Assembly (NCBI RefSeq): GCF_029439455.1
Contig: NZ_JAQFVG010000121.1
Span: forward strand, 1,989 to 34,606
Direction of reading: 5' to 3'
DNA: 32,618 nucleotides
Source of the DNA: Caballeronia sp. BR00000012568055
GTDB taxonomy: Bacteria; Pseudomonadota; Gammaproteobacteria; Burkholderiales; Burkholderiaceae
Every line of letters begins with the position of its first letter. The first letter of the stretch is position 1. Below, in pieces: positions 25,602 to 32,618 of this stretch. Under the pieces are notes generated by a model. It did not search any database and was not told the DNA's origin. It was given only the letters and a program-made list of their open reading frames with translations. The position numbers and the translations under genes were made by a program.

Positions 25602-26480
25602 TCATGCCTCGATGATCTTGAACGCTTCGACGAGACTCGTCTTCATACGCGCGAACGACGCCGCGAGCGAGGCGATCTCGTCGCGCCCGCGCTCGGTGAA
25701 GTCCGCGCTGTCGACATGACCGAGACTCGCCTGATCGGCGGCGCGGGACAGCGCGCGGATGCGCCGCGTCACCAGCAGATGCACCATGACGTTCAGCGCG
25801 ATCAGCAGCAGCACGAACACGGCCAGCAGCGACGCGAGGAACGTGCGCAGCACCGCGTCGCTGCGCGCGGCGGGCAGCGCCATCGGCACCGATACGAAGT
25901 CCGCGCCAATGACATCGTGCATCGTCCAGTTGAAGCCGTTGTTCGGACCGTATTTGTCGATGAGCGTCTTCGGCGCGCGCGACGGCACGCTGTGACACTC
26001 CATGCACGCGGCATCGGTGATGCGATTCGGGCGCGCGATATACAGGTCCTTTCCGGTGGGCGTGTCGCGCAGGCCGACGATCTCTTTGAGTTCGGGTTTG
26101 TCGTGCAGATGACGGATCACATCCGTTTCCCAGTCCGATGGACGATCGCGCGGATTGGTCGGATTCAGCATCGTCGAGCGATAGGAGTAGCCATCGAGCC
26201 GCTTCTCCAGCGACATCAGCGTTTCGACCGCAGCGAACTGCGGCACGGATTGCGGCACGAAGCTGTACTTGAGCTGCGTCTGCAAGAGCGGCGTGATTTG
26301 CGACGCGGTGTAGTTCTGCGCCGCGCTCGCCGCTTCCATGAGAACGCGCGCGTTCTGCACGGTTTCGTCGATGGCCTCGCGGCGCAGCAACCCACGCGCG
26401 GCAAACCCGGCCGACACGAAGCCGACGACGAACACCGCGAAAAACACCAGATTGAACTTGACGGCGAGCGACAGTCTCAT
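25602..26480 (-). CDS. Haem-c Tll0287-like (DUF3365) HAMP membrane sensor
   Basis: This encodes 292 residues. The ATG at 26480 overlaps the stop of the fecR-like gene (ATGA). A membrane helix lies at about 7-29, then a periplasmic domain to about 208, a second helix (210-236) and a HAMP domain (237-287). The periplasmic part matches Tll0287-like/DUF3365 and contains CMECH (159-163), a covalent haem-c attachment motif. There is no kinase or methyl-accepting domain after HAMP, so any output must pass to a partner. The next gene, one base away, is the ppkA kinase, which has no membrane segment. I infer that this protein senses redox state or a ligand and controls PpkA. The haem motif and topology are seen; the coupling is inferred. 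Confidence 0.85.
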   Translation of the reverse strand: MRLSLAVKFNLVFFAVFVVGFVSAGFAARGLLRREAIDETVQNARVLMEAASAAQNYTASQITPLLQTQLKYSFVPQSVPQFAAVETLMSLEKRLDGYSYRSTMLNPTNPRDRPSDWETDVIRHLHDKPELKEIVGLRDTPTGKDLYIARPNRITDAACMECHSVPSRAPKTLIDKYGPNNGFNWTMHDVIGADFVSVPMALPAARSDAVLRTFLASLLAVFVLLLIALNVMVHLLVTRRIRALSRAADQASLGHVDSADFTERGRDEIASLAASFARMKTSLVEAFKIIEA

Positions 26481-27361
26481 GACTCCACCTCGATTGATTT
26501 CTGCTGAACGGGCGTGACCGCTTGATGGCGCGGCATGGCGGGCGGCGGGCAGAGCACGCGCCGCCATTCGGGAAGCGCGCGCAGGTTCTGGCGCACTTGC
26601 GAGCGGAACGGCTCGGCTTGCGCGAGCGGCCGAAAGCGCGCGACAAAGCTGCGCCGGATGGCGAGCGGCGCGCTCAGCCAGTCGGCGAGATCGGCATACG
26701 TTGCGGGGCGTCCTTGCGCGGGCGCGACGGGTTTTGCCGTGACGCGCGCCGTGGCCGACGCGAGCGGATCGCGAAAGGGCCGCGGCATCGCATCGATGAA
26801 CGCGGGCGCGGGGCGCGGACGCACATCGAGCGGCTTGCCGGCATCGCGTTCGGCATAGCGCTCGCCGTCGAGCGGCTCGCGGGCGTCGGCATGTTCGGGC
26901 AGAGCGAGCGTCATGCTGCCGGTTTCGAGAAAGAGCGCGGTGGCGTCGCGGCTCGCATGCAGCACGGCGGCGCCGTTGAGCAGCGTGGCGTCGAGCGTCG
27001 GTGTGTCGATGGAGAAAGGCGCGTTGGTATGTGCGTGCGCGATCTTGATCCACCCCGAGAGCAGCGCGAGTTCAGCGCCGTGCGGCGCGGCATCGATGGC
27101 AATGCGCGTATCCGCGCCGAGCGCGACGATCGTGCCGTCGCCGTCTTCGATCTGCGCGTTGGCGTGCGCGTCGGTGGCGAGCAGATCGCCTTGCTCCAGC
27201 GCGACGGGCGCATCAACGGCGAATACCGTGGTCGCGCGGATCAGCGTGATGGTTCCATCGGGAAACAGAATCGATTGTCCCGCCTGCGCGCACTGAAGCG
27301 CGCACAGCGTTGCAAGGGCGATGCCGATGCGCAGGACGAGCGGCAGGGTTCGTGTGTTCAT
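26477..27361 (-). CDS. Exported FecR-domain protein
   Basis: This encodes 294 residues. I chose the ATG at 27361, which gives a Sec signal peptide (about 1-29: MNTRTLPLVLRIGIALATL, ending AQAG). GGAGG lies 11 bases upstream. An upstream extension to 27442 would spoil the signal peptide. A FecR-like domain follows (FAVDAPVALEQGDLLATDAHANAQIEDGDG...ALGADTRIAI), then a Pro/Arg-rich C-terminal part with YADLADWLSAPLAIRRSF. It has no membrane anchor and no lipobox, so it should be periplasmic. It heads the operon with the haem sensor, ppkA and pppA. A role as a periplasmic signal partner is likely but inferred. Confidence 0.75.
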   Translation of the reverse strand: MNTRTLPLVLRIGIALATLCALQCAQAGQSILFPDGTITLIRATTVFAVDAPVALEQGDLLATDAHANAQIEDGDGTIVALGADTRIAIDAAPHGAELALLSGWIKIAHAHTNAPFSIDTPTLDATLLNGAAVLHASRDATALFLETGSMTLALPEHADAREPLDGERYAERDAGKPLDVRPRPAPAFIDAMPRPFRDPLASATARVTAKPVAPAQGRPATYADLADWLSAPLAIRRSFVARFRPLAQAEPFRSQVRQNLRALPEWRRVLCPPPAMPRHQAVTPVQQKSIEVES

Positions 27362-27517
27362 CGCGGTCGATGCCTCCGGACATGATGGGCTTGCGACGAA
27401 AACAGCCATGCCCGCGCTTCTATTCCAGAAAAATTTCCACATCGACGATGGAACAAAACAGCGTGGTGCGGTGTTAGGTCAGTTTCACGTTGATGCTCAC
27501 GCCGCAGCGATAAACGA

Positions 27518-27545
27518 AGACGCCTTCGCGAACGCGAAGGCGTCT
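27518..27545 (-). terminator. 13-bp perfect hairpin, probable terminator of the candidate effector gene
   Basis: AGACGCCTTCGCG (27518-27530) and CGCGAAGGCGTCT (27533-27545) are perfect arms around AA. On the minus strand it lies 28 bases past the stop at 27574 and is followed by TCGTTTATCGC, a weak T-tract. It separates the candidate effector gene from the fecR-like operon. Confidence 0.65.
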
Positions 27546-27573
27546 GACCTGCATGCACGACGTACGAAATACG

Positions 27574-29109
27574 TCAGCCGTTCAGGAAGCCGAGCACCGC
27601 TTTACGGATCTTCAGATCCCACGTCTGTTCTTCAGTGTGACTGGCGGCGAGCTTGAGCAGACCAGTGACCATCGCATCGTCGGAGTTGAACGAGAATCCG
27701 GCGTCGTTCAGATAGTCCGATCCCCAGATCTTGAGGCCATCGACATACTTGCAGCCCGCCGTGAATTCCGCCTGCGTGACGACACTCTCGTCGTCCTTGA
27801 ACATCGTGAGAAAGTGCATCTTGTCGCCGCAAATACCCGAGTTGAGCGCGAGCACGGAAAGCGCGGGTATCGGCACGGCATAACGCTTGAACCAGCTATT
27901 GAAAGCAATAGGGCGGGTATGCAGTGCATCGCGTTGCATGCGTGCGTCCCAGTATTGCTTCGCCTGCTCGCAAAAGCGTTTGATGCGTTTGATCTCGACG
28001 ATCTTCCAGATGACCTTCGCGATCGTCTCGAGAACCGACACGACCGCATCCACGATGGTCGATGCGCCCTGGCTCGCGAACTGCATACCGAGGCTCGCGC
28101 CGCCCTTGACGAGGTCGTAGACGCCCGAGCCGATGCTCAGCTTCATCGCGCGACGGATCGCTTCCACGATGGTGCTCGGGTGGCCCGCCATCAATTGCAC
28201 GTCGCGGCCCTGCACCCATTCGCGATACTTGGTAATGCTGCTATCGACCGTATTGGCAACGCCCTTGGCGATATCGAGTCCCGCGCCTATGAAAGGCGCC
28301 AGCGTGACGAGCAGCTTGCCGCACAGAAAATCGACGAGCTTGCGTAACAGCCCTGGCATCGTGTCGAGCGCGAAACCGCCCGGATCGTTGCGAATGTCCG
28401 CGACCTTCTCGCGAATCATGTCCCATAGCTTTTTCGCGCCTTCCTCGACTTTCGCGCGAATGGTTTCATAGAAACGCTTCGCCGCGCCGCTCAGAGCGGG
28501 CAGCGTGAAGTTGGCCACCGTGAGCTGATTCGACTTCACGAGCGTCGGTTCCTTGCGCTTCTTGATCTTCTTCTGCACCTGATCGAGCGCCAGCGATGCA
28601 GACTTCTGCACCACGCTGTTATCGAGCACTTCGGCAGCGTATCCCGCCGCTACATTCGAATCCGGCGCGAAGCCGAGGCCGGCGTTGGTGATATCGAAAG
28701 CGCCTTCCAGCAAGACCTGGAACGTGTCGTCCTCGATTTCAAGATTGCCGAACAGATACAGCACGCCCAGGCGCGAATTGATGAGCGCGGGGGTCATGAA
28801 GTCCTGAGCGCCGGCGGCGGCATCGGTGTCGCCCTTGCCGCGCAATTGCTGATCGGGCAGCGTGAAATACTTCGAGCTATTGCGCGAGTTTCGCTTCCAC
28901 GCGTCGTCGCGGCCGGCGCAAAGCTGCCAGTTCTCGAACGCATTCACCAGCGTATGAAACTGATGCACGGTTCGATTGCGGTGATACAGGAGGATCTGCT
29001 GATCCAGGTCTTTCAACGCTGCGCCGCGCACCTGTAGCGGCGACGAAGTTCCTCTCAGCCATTCATCGTGGGGAACGATGTCGGGCAAGCTGGCGTAGGC
29101 GTAGGTCAT
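27574..29109 (-). CDS. Protein of unknown family, candidate T6SS effector with hydrophobic segments
   Basis: This encodes 511 residues. I chose the ATG at 29109 because GAGGAGG lies seven bases upstream; an upstream frame to 29139 has no site. I do not recognise the family. The N-terminal 150 residues look globular (VPHDEWLRG, HRNRTVHQFHTL, SRLGVLYLFGNLEIEDDTFQ). The stretch 205-290 is helical with a hydrophobic run (about 255-285), and 325-376 is a second hydrophobic or amphipathic region followed by a basic patch (EIKRIKRF). There is no signal peptide. Such a layout fits a pore-forming or membrane-inserting protein. With its position beside T6SS regulators and the lack of another cargo gene, a T6SS effector role is a reasonable inference. 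A structural or regulatory role is not excluded. Confidence 0.55.
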   Translation of the reverse strand: MTYAYASLPDIVPHDEWLRGTSSPLQVRGAALKDLDQQILLYHRNRTVHQFHTLVNAFENWQLCAGRDDAWKRNSRNSSKYFTLPDQQLRGKGDTDAAAGAQDFMTPALINSRLGVLYLFGNLEIEDDTFQVLLEGAFDITNAGLGFAPDSNVAAGYAAEVLDNSVVQKSASLALDQVQKKIKKRKEPTLVKSNQLTVANFTLPALSGAAKRFYETIRAKVEEGAKKLWDMIREKVADIRNDPGGFALDTMPGLLRKLVDFLCGKLLVTLAPFIGAGLDIAKGVANTVDSSITKYREWVQGRDVQLMAGHPSTIVEAIRRAMKLSIGSGVYDLVKGGASLGMQFASQGASTIVDAVVSVLETIAKVIWKIVEIKRIKRFCEQAKQYWDARMQRDALHTRPIAFNSWFKRYAVPIPALSVLALNSGICGDKMHFLTMFKDDESVVTQAEFTAGCKYVDGLKIWGSDYLNDAGFSFNSDDAMVTGLLKLAASHTEEQTWDLKIRKAVLGFLNG

Positions 29110-29160
29110 GAATGGGCCTCCTCGAAATGATGAAAACAATCATTGAATTCCGGAGGCGTA

Positions 29161-29295
29161 TCAGCACCACGGGATATCGTTGAGCTTCACGTAGCGGGTT
29201 TCGATCAGGCGGCCGCTGCGGCTGCGCAGGTCCACCCGATAGATGCAGCCGAAACTGAAAAAGCTTTGCTCCAGTACGAAGAGTTCGCGGTGCAT
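29161..29295 (-). CDS. Small 44-residue protein upstream of the candidate effector
   Basis: The ATG at 29295 has a strong AGGAGG (complement of 29300-29305) four bases upstream, somewhat close. The peptide (MHRELFVLEQSFFSFGC...YVKLNDIPWC) looks like a small beta protein with two Cys and a basic middle. It ends 51 bases before the candidate effector start, on the same strand, so both are probably on one transcript. I do not recognise it. It could be a chaperone, an adaptor or an immunity protein, though immunity genes usually follow their effector. Confidence 0.55.
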   Translation of the reverse strand: MHRELFVLEQSFFSFGCIYRVDLRSRSGRLIETRYVKLNDIPWC

Positions 29296-29669
29296 GACGC
29301 CTCCTGCCTCGCCCGATTCGATCGAAGAACCGGACCTGTCGTGGCCGTCGCGGGGTGCAGCGGCTGTCGAAAGCAAAACAGCGGGACGCAGGGCTTTGTT
29401 CCGTGCCGAAGCGGCTATTTATTTGTGCGAGAAGGAGGAATAAAGGCGCTTGTGAAGTGTCTTGTGCCGGGTGATTGCGTGTGCGGTTCAGGTAGGCGGA
29501 TTCACCGCGCGTGGCATCACAGAAGTCTCGGTGTCAGGAAACCGGACATCTCGCGTCCGGTTTCCTGACACTCAACGCCTGCCAAGATCAGCTTCACCCT
29601 TGCCCTGCGGGATTCTCGTCATTGGCATAGGCCTTGCATTTCGCTCCTCGCCACTTGAAGGAGTGAATC
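29296..29669. other. Divergent intergenic region with a long hairpin
   Basis: This 374-base region must hold the promoters of the minus-strand 44-residue/effector pair and of the plus-strand lipoprotein gene. I see no convincing -35/-10 pair. Its main structure is the perfect hairpin at 29531-29571. A strong AAGGAGGA at about 29434-29441 on the plus strand has no well-spaced start codon after it. Confidence 0.5.
29531..29571. repeat. Perfect 17-bp inverted repeat (hairpin)
   Basis: GTGTCAGGAAACCGGAC (29531-29547) and GTCCGGTTTCCTGACAC (29555-29571) are exact reverse complements around the 7-base loop ATCTCGC. No T-tract follows in either direction. It may be a strong RNA or DNA structure, a bidirectional terminator of unusual type, or the joined ends of a small mobile element. 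Confidence 0.85.
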
Positions 29670-30524
29670 ATGCGAAAGATGTTGATCAGTGCAGGCTCCG
29701 TACATCCTGCAGCACGTGCGATGGGTTTAATTGCGATTGCTGCGACGCTGCTCGCAAGCGCGGGCTGTGTGGCGCAGGCTCAACCTCAGCCGACGGCGGA
29801 CGCACCGCCTCCGCCACCGCCGCCTGTGTCGGCGACAGGTTCCTTGCCGCCACCCCCGGCTGGCCCCGCTGTTGCACCACCGACTGCACCGCCCACTGCT
29901 CCACCAGTTCCCGGCGCTCCGCCGCCACCCGGTGCCGGCCCTGAGCCGCTCGGGGAAGATGCATCGGCCGTCACGTTGCAAGCCACGGTTTCCCGCTTTC
30001 TCACCAACCCCGATGGCGATGTCGATGGCTTTTTGACCAGCGACGGCGCACTCGTGCGCTTTCCACCGCATCTCAGTACACAGCTCACGTCCGCAGTGCG
30101 GCGTGGCGACAGCGTACAAATCAGTGGCTGGCGCGATGCGGGCGGCAATGTAACAGCGCAACGCATCACGGATACGCGAAGCGGCCAGGCACTGGTGGAT
30201 CAACCGCCGCAGCCAGGCGCATTCCCGCTGCCGCGCCCCATGCGCGATGGGGCGCTTTCGCAACTGAGCGCGCAAGGTCAGGTTGTGCATGTCACGACCG
30301 CACCGCGCGGCGAGCCAGACGGCGTCATTCTCGCGGACGGCACAGTGATCAAACTTCCGCCGCCGGTCGCGCAGCAATTTCCCAATCTGATGCGTACGGG
30401 AGCAAAAGTCTCTGCACAGGGTTACGGCACGCGTAATCAGTACGGCACGGCGATGCAGGCAACGTACTTTGGTGCGCCCGGAAATTTGACGCGCATCTAC
30501 GATCGTGCGCTGCCTAATCCCTGA
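29670..30524 (+). CDS. Probable proline-rich lipoprotein with duplicated beta-type domain
   Basis: This encodes 284 residues. AAGGAG lies six bases before the ATG. The N-terminus has a basic region, a hydrophobic core and LLASAGC with Cys at residue 33, a slightly atypical lipobox. The mature start C-V-A would favour the outer membrane. A Pro/Ala-rich linker (about 45-93) follows. Then come two similar units, about 105-165 and 203-265, each with a D-G...DG-x-[LV]-[VI]-[RK]-[FL]-P-P pattern and a later G-x-x-V-x-[IA] strand, suggesting an OB-like fold. The function is unknown. It is too large and of the wrong pattern to be called TssJ. Confidence 0.7.
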   Translation: MRKMLISAGSVHPAARAMGLIAIAATLLASAGCVAQAQPQPTADAPPPPPPPVSATGSLPPPPAGPAVAPPTAPPTAPPVPGAPPPPGAGPEPLGEDASAVTLQATVSRFLTNPDGDVDGFLTSDGALVRFPPHLSTQLTSAVRRGDSVQISGWRDAGGNVTAQRITDTRSGQALVDQPPQPGAFPLPRPMRDGALSQLSAQGQVVHVTTAPRGEPDGVILADGTVIKLPPPVAQQFPNLMRTGAKVSAQGYGTRNQYGTAMQATYFGAPGNLTRIYDRALPNP

Positions 30525-30600
30525 AACATTGATGTCGACGAAATTGCCGAACTGACTGAGGTTCAAGCGTAGGACAACACTAAAAACCGGAGCCGCCGAC

Positions 30601-31716
30601 ATGCTGAGCTGGGTGCACTTTGGAGATTTGCACGCTTCCCCTGACGACGCGTTCGAAAGCGTCGGCCACCTCAAGAAGATGGTCGAGATGGTGAACGCGC
30701 GTTTTGCCGATCGCGTCGACTTTGCTTATTTGCCGGGTGACAACGCCAACAATGGCACTCCTGAACAGTATCAGCGGATTCTCTCCGCACTCGGTGGCCT
30801 CGGCATACCGCTCTACGCGATACCGGGCGACCACGACTTCGAACCGGGGCATCTGGAATCATTCGCGGCATTCGCCCGGGCGGCCTTGCCGATGTCTCGA
30901 GTCATAAATGGCCACCGATGCATCTTTCTCGATGTGGTGTCAGCCGGCCGCGGCGGACCGGATTTCAGGCTGTCGGCAATGGACCGGCACTGGCTTGGCA
31001 AGGAACTGGAGCTTTCCAGGGATGACCCCGCGCCGCCGGCTGTCTTCATGCACGCCTATCCGGGCGATGTGTTCGATGGCGACTCTCTGGCGCTTGCCTT
31101 CGCGCGTGCGAATGTCGCCGTGGTTGACACGGGTCATACGCACTACAACGAGCTGCTCAACGATGGCTCGGTCATCTATGCGGCAACGCGTTCCACCGGG
31201 CAGATCGAGGAGGAGGAGGGTCGCCCGGGCTTCTCGGTCGTGGCCATCGATGACGGCGTAGTCAGTTGGAAGTTTCATCCACTCGATGCGCCGCTCCCTT
31301 TTGTGATGATCACGCAACCGGTCGACAGACGGTTATATCGAAATCGGACGCAGCAATCGAATGCCGACCTGGTCGTTCGCGTGCTCGTATCGGGCGACGA
31401 TATTCTCCACGTGACAGGCGCGTTGGACGAAATCGACTTTGACTTGCTGCCCCACGCGTTTGAACCGGGCATCTGGCACGCCACCTTGCCGCGCAGCCTG
31501 GCTGACCAAGGCGCAAATCTGGTGATCACCGCCCAGACAACCGACGGGCGAGTGGGTATCGATTCTGTCACGTATTCGGGTGCGCTCGGCCGTGATCAGC
31601 GAGCGCTCGACAGTCACTTGTCTCTCGGCACCGACATACATGCCGTAGCGCCATGGCCGGAACACGGCATCTTCGGCACGCAGCTCGGCCCCAACAAGAA
31701 CGGACGCCACTGGTGA
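30601..31716 (+). CDS. Calcineurin-like metallophosphoesterase
   Basis: This encodes 371 residues. GGAG precedes the ATG by nine bases. The metal-site motifs are ordered as in class III phosphodiesterases: GDLH (8-11), PGDN (45-48), GDHD (76-79), H151 in HAYPGD, and GHTH (178-181). The third motif is GDHD where GNHD is usual, so one metal ligand is Asp, not Asn. A C-terminal beta-rich part (about 250-371) is outside the catalytic domain. There is no signal peptide, so it is cytoplasmic. The substrate cannot be told; a CpdA-like cyclic nucleotide or another phosphodiester is possible. An MFS transporter gene starts three bases after the stop, suggesting linked roles. Confidence 0.88.
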   Translation: MLSWVHFGDLHASPDDAFESVGHLKKMVEMVNARFADRVDFAYLPGDNANNGTPEQYQRILSALGGLGIPLYAIPGDHDFEPGHLESFAAFARAALPMSRVINGHRCIFLDVVSAGRGGPDFRLSAMDRHWLGKELELSRDDPAPPAVFMHAYPGDVFDGDSLALAFARANVAVVDTGHTHYNELLNDGSVIYAATRSTGQIEEEEGRPGFSVVAIDDGVVSWKFHPLDAPLPFVMITQPVDRRLYRNRTQQSNADLVVRVLVSGDDILHVTGALDEIDFDLLPHAFEPGIWHATLPRSLADQGANLVITAQTTDGRVGIDSVTYSGALGRDQRALDSHLSLGTDIHAVAPWPEHGIFGTQLGPNKNGRHW

Positions 31717-31719
31717 CCT

Positions 31720-32618
31720 ATGAGCCCTCAATTCGCGCTTGAAGGTTTGAATTTCTTCATGGCCGATGTGCAGGCAGGCATCGGCCCTTTCCTGGGTGTG
31801 TTTCTGCAGGCGCAAGGCTGGCACACCGAAGCGATCGGCACCGTGATGACGCTGGGCGGCATCGCAGGCATGCTTGCAACGCCTCCCGCCGGGGCACTGG
31901 TCGATGCGAGCCGCTACAAGCGATCCATCATCATCATCGCCGGCATCATGACCACGCTGGCTTCGCTGGTCTTATGGGTATCGCATTCCTATTCGATGGT
32001 CGCGGCGTCTCAAATCCTCACTGCGGTGACAGGCGCTGCATTGGGTCCTGCTGTCGCGGGCGTGACGCTTGGCATGGTGCGCGAACGCGGGTTCGATCGA
32101 CAGTTCGGTCGTAATCAGGTTGCCAATCACGCGGGCAATGTAGTCGGCGCGGCGTTGTCGGGTTATTTGGGTTGGCGCTACGGCTTTGGTGCGGTCTTCG
32201 CGCTCGCGGGCCTGTTCGGCGTGATGACGGTGATATCGACTCTGCTCATTTCGCCTGACTCGATCGACCATGACAGCGCACGCGGGCTGGGTACGGGAGA
32301 CGACAGCAAAGCTGGCGAGGAACACGATCATGCGAGCGGCTTTCGCGTGTTGCTGACGTGTCGTCCGCTGCTTCTGCTCGCGGCATCGCTCGCGATGTTT
32401 CATTTGGGCAATGCTGCGATGCTTCCTTTGTATGGCCTGGCGGTGGTCGCTGCTCATCAAGGGAATCCGAGTGCCTTCACGGCAGAAACGATCGTCATCG
32501 CGCAACTGGTCATGGTCGTCGCGGCAGTCTTCGCGAACAGACTGATCCAGCGTTGGGGCTATTGGGTCGTGATCCTGATCACGTTTCTCGCCTTGCCGCT
32601 GCGCGGACTCGTAGCGTC
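31720..32618 (+). CDS. MFS transporter, N-terminal part (3' end outside window)
   Basis: The frame is open from the ATG at 31720 to the right edge, giving about 299 residues. It starts three bases after the phosphoesterase stop, with no clear ribosome binding site, so coupled translation is likely. The sequence shows many hydrophobic helices typical of a major facilitator (FLGVFLQAQGW, GIAGMLATPPAGALVDASRYKR as the loop 2-3 region, and ALSGYLGWRYGFGAVFALAGLFG). A polar cytoplasmic loop with a His/Asp/Glu-rich stretch (about residues 185-205) divides the halves. The substrate is unknown. Only the first part of the second half is present. Confidence 0.85.
   Translation, partial: MSPQFALEGLNFFMADVQAGIGPFLGVFLQAQGWHTEAIGTVMTLGGIAGMLATPPAGALVDASRYKRSIIIIAGIMTTLASLVLWVSHSYSMVAASQILTAVTGAALGPAVAGVTLGMVRERGFDRQFGRNQVANHAGNVVGAALSGYLGWRYGFGAVFALAGLFGVMTVISTLLISPDSIDHDSARGLGTGDDSKAGEEHDHASGFRVLLTCRPLLLLAASLAMFHLGNAAMLPLYGLAVVAAHQGNPSAFTAETIVIAQLVMVVAAVFANRLIQRWGYWVVILITFLALPLRGLVA

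Noticed and set aside
26481..27053. Long N-terminal extension of the haem sensor reading frame
   Set aside because: It is Arg/Ala-rich and antiframe to the fecR-like gene; the ATG at 26480 starts a clear membrane helix and overlaps the preceding stop.
29143..29568. 141-codon plus-strand frame opposite the 44-residue gene
   Set aside because: It covers the divergent intergenic region and the hairpin, has a low-quality composition and no well-placed start, although AAGGAGGA occurs inside it.
29670..30524. Calling the lipoprotein TssJ
   Set aside because: TssJ is a single small beta-sandwich of about 150-180 residues; this protein is 284 residues with a proline stalk and two repeats, and lies outside the T6SS operon.
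1..32618. CRISPR arrays, tRNA or rRNA genes, complete insertion sequences
   Set aside because: No regularly spaced repeats, no recognisable tRNA or rRNA sequence and no transposase frame were found on either strand.

Overview
The window is high-GC DNA with the gene order and protein style of Burkholderiaceae (Paraburkholderia, Caballeronia or Burkholderia). Its core is a type VI secretion system (T6SS) cluster, flanked by an ECF sigma module on the left and a regulatory and candidate-effector block on the right. The genus is inferred from protein style, not from a database search.

Layout. 1-393: C-terminal end of an LPG-synthase-type (HpnL-like) integral membrane protein, cut by the window edge. 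394-1203: gene-poor stretch with a small double-glycine-leader peptide gene (680-865), a possible gene remnant and a terminator. 1204-2567 (minus): anti-sigma factor and ECF sigma factor, translationally coupled, divergent from a 58-residue protein (2736-2912). Sequences of the GGAAT-N17/18-GTT type lie on both strands between them. 3088-23351 (plus): one long T6SS operon, hcp-tssA-tssB-tssC-tssE-tssF-tssG-tssH(clpV)-PAAR-like-vgrG-tagH-tssK-tssL-tssM-tagF. Many junctions overlap or nearly touch. No tssJ is seen, and TssL carries a fused OmpA-type peptidoglycan-binding domain.

23348-27361 (minus): a compact four-gene operon transcribed fecR-like, haem-c HAMP sensor, ppkA, pppA, convergent with the T6SS operon. 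PpkA and PppA with TagH and TagF form the known threonine-phosphorylation control circuit of T6SS. Here the membrane-sensing part appears to be a Tll0287-like (DUF3365) periplasmic domain with a CMECH haem-binding motif plus a HAMP domain, and an exported FecR-domain protein. The kinase itself shows no membrane segment. This is the most interesting candidate system: redox, haem or ligand sensing wired to T6SS firing.

27574-29295 (minus): a 511-residue protein of unknown family with long hydrophobic or amphipathic segments, preceded by a 44-residue gene. It is a candidate T6SS cargo protein. 29670-30524: a probable proline-rich lipoprotein with a duplicated beta-type domain. 30601-31716: a calcineurin-like metallophosphoesterase. 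31720 to the end: an MFS transporter cut by the right edge and probably coupled to the phosphoesterase gene.
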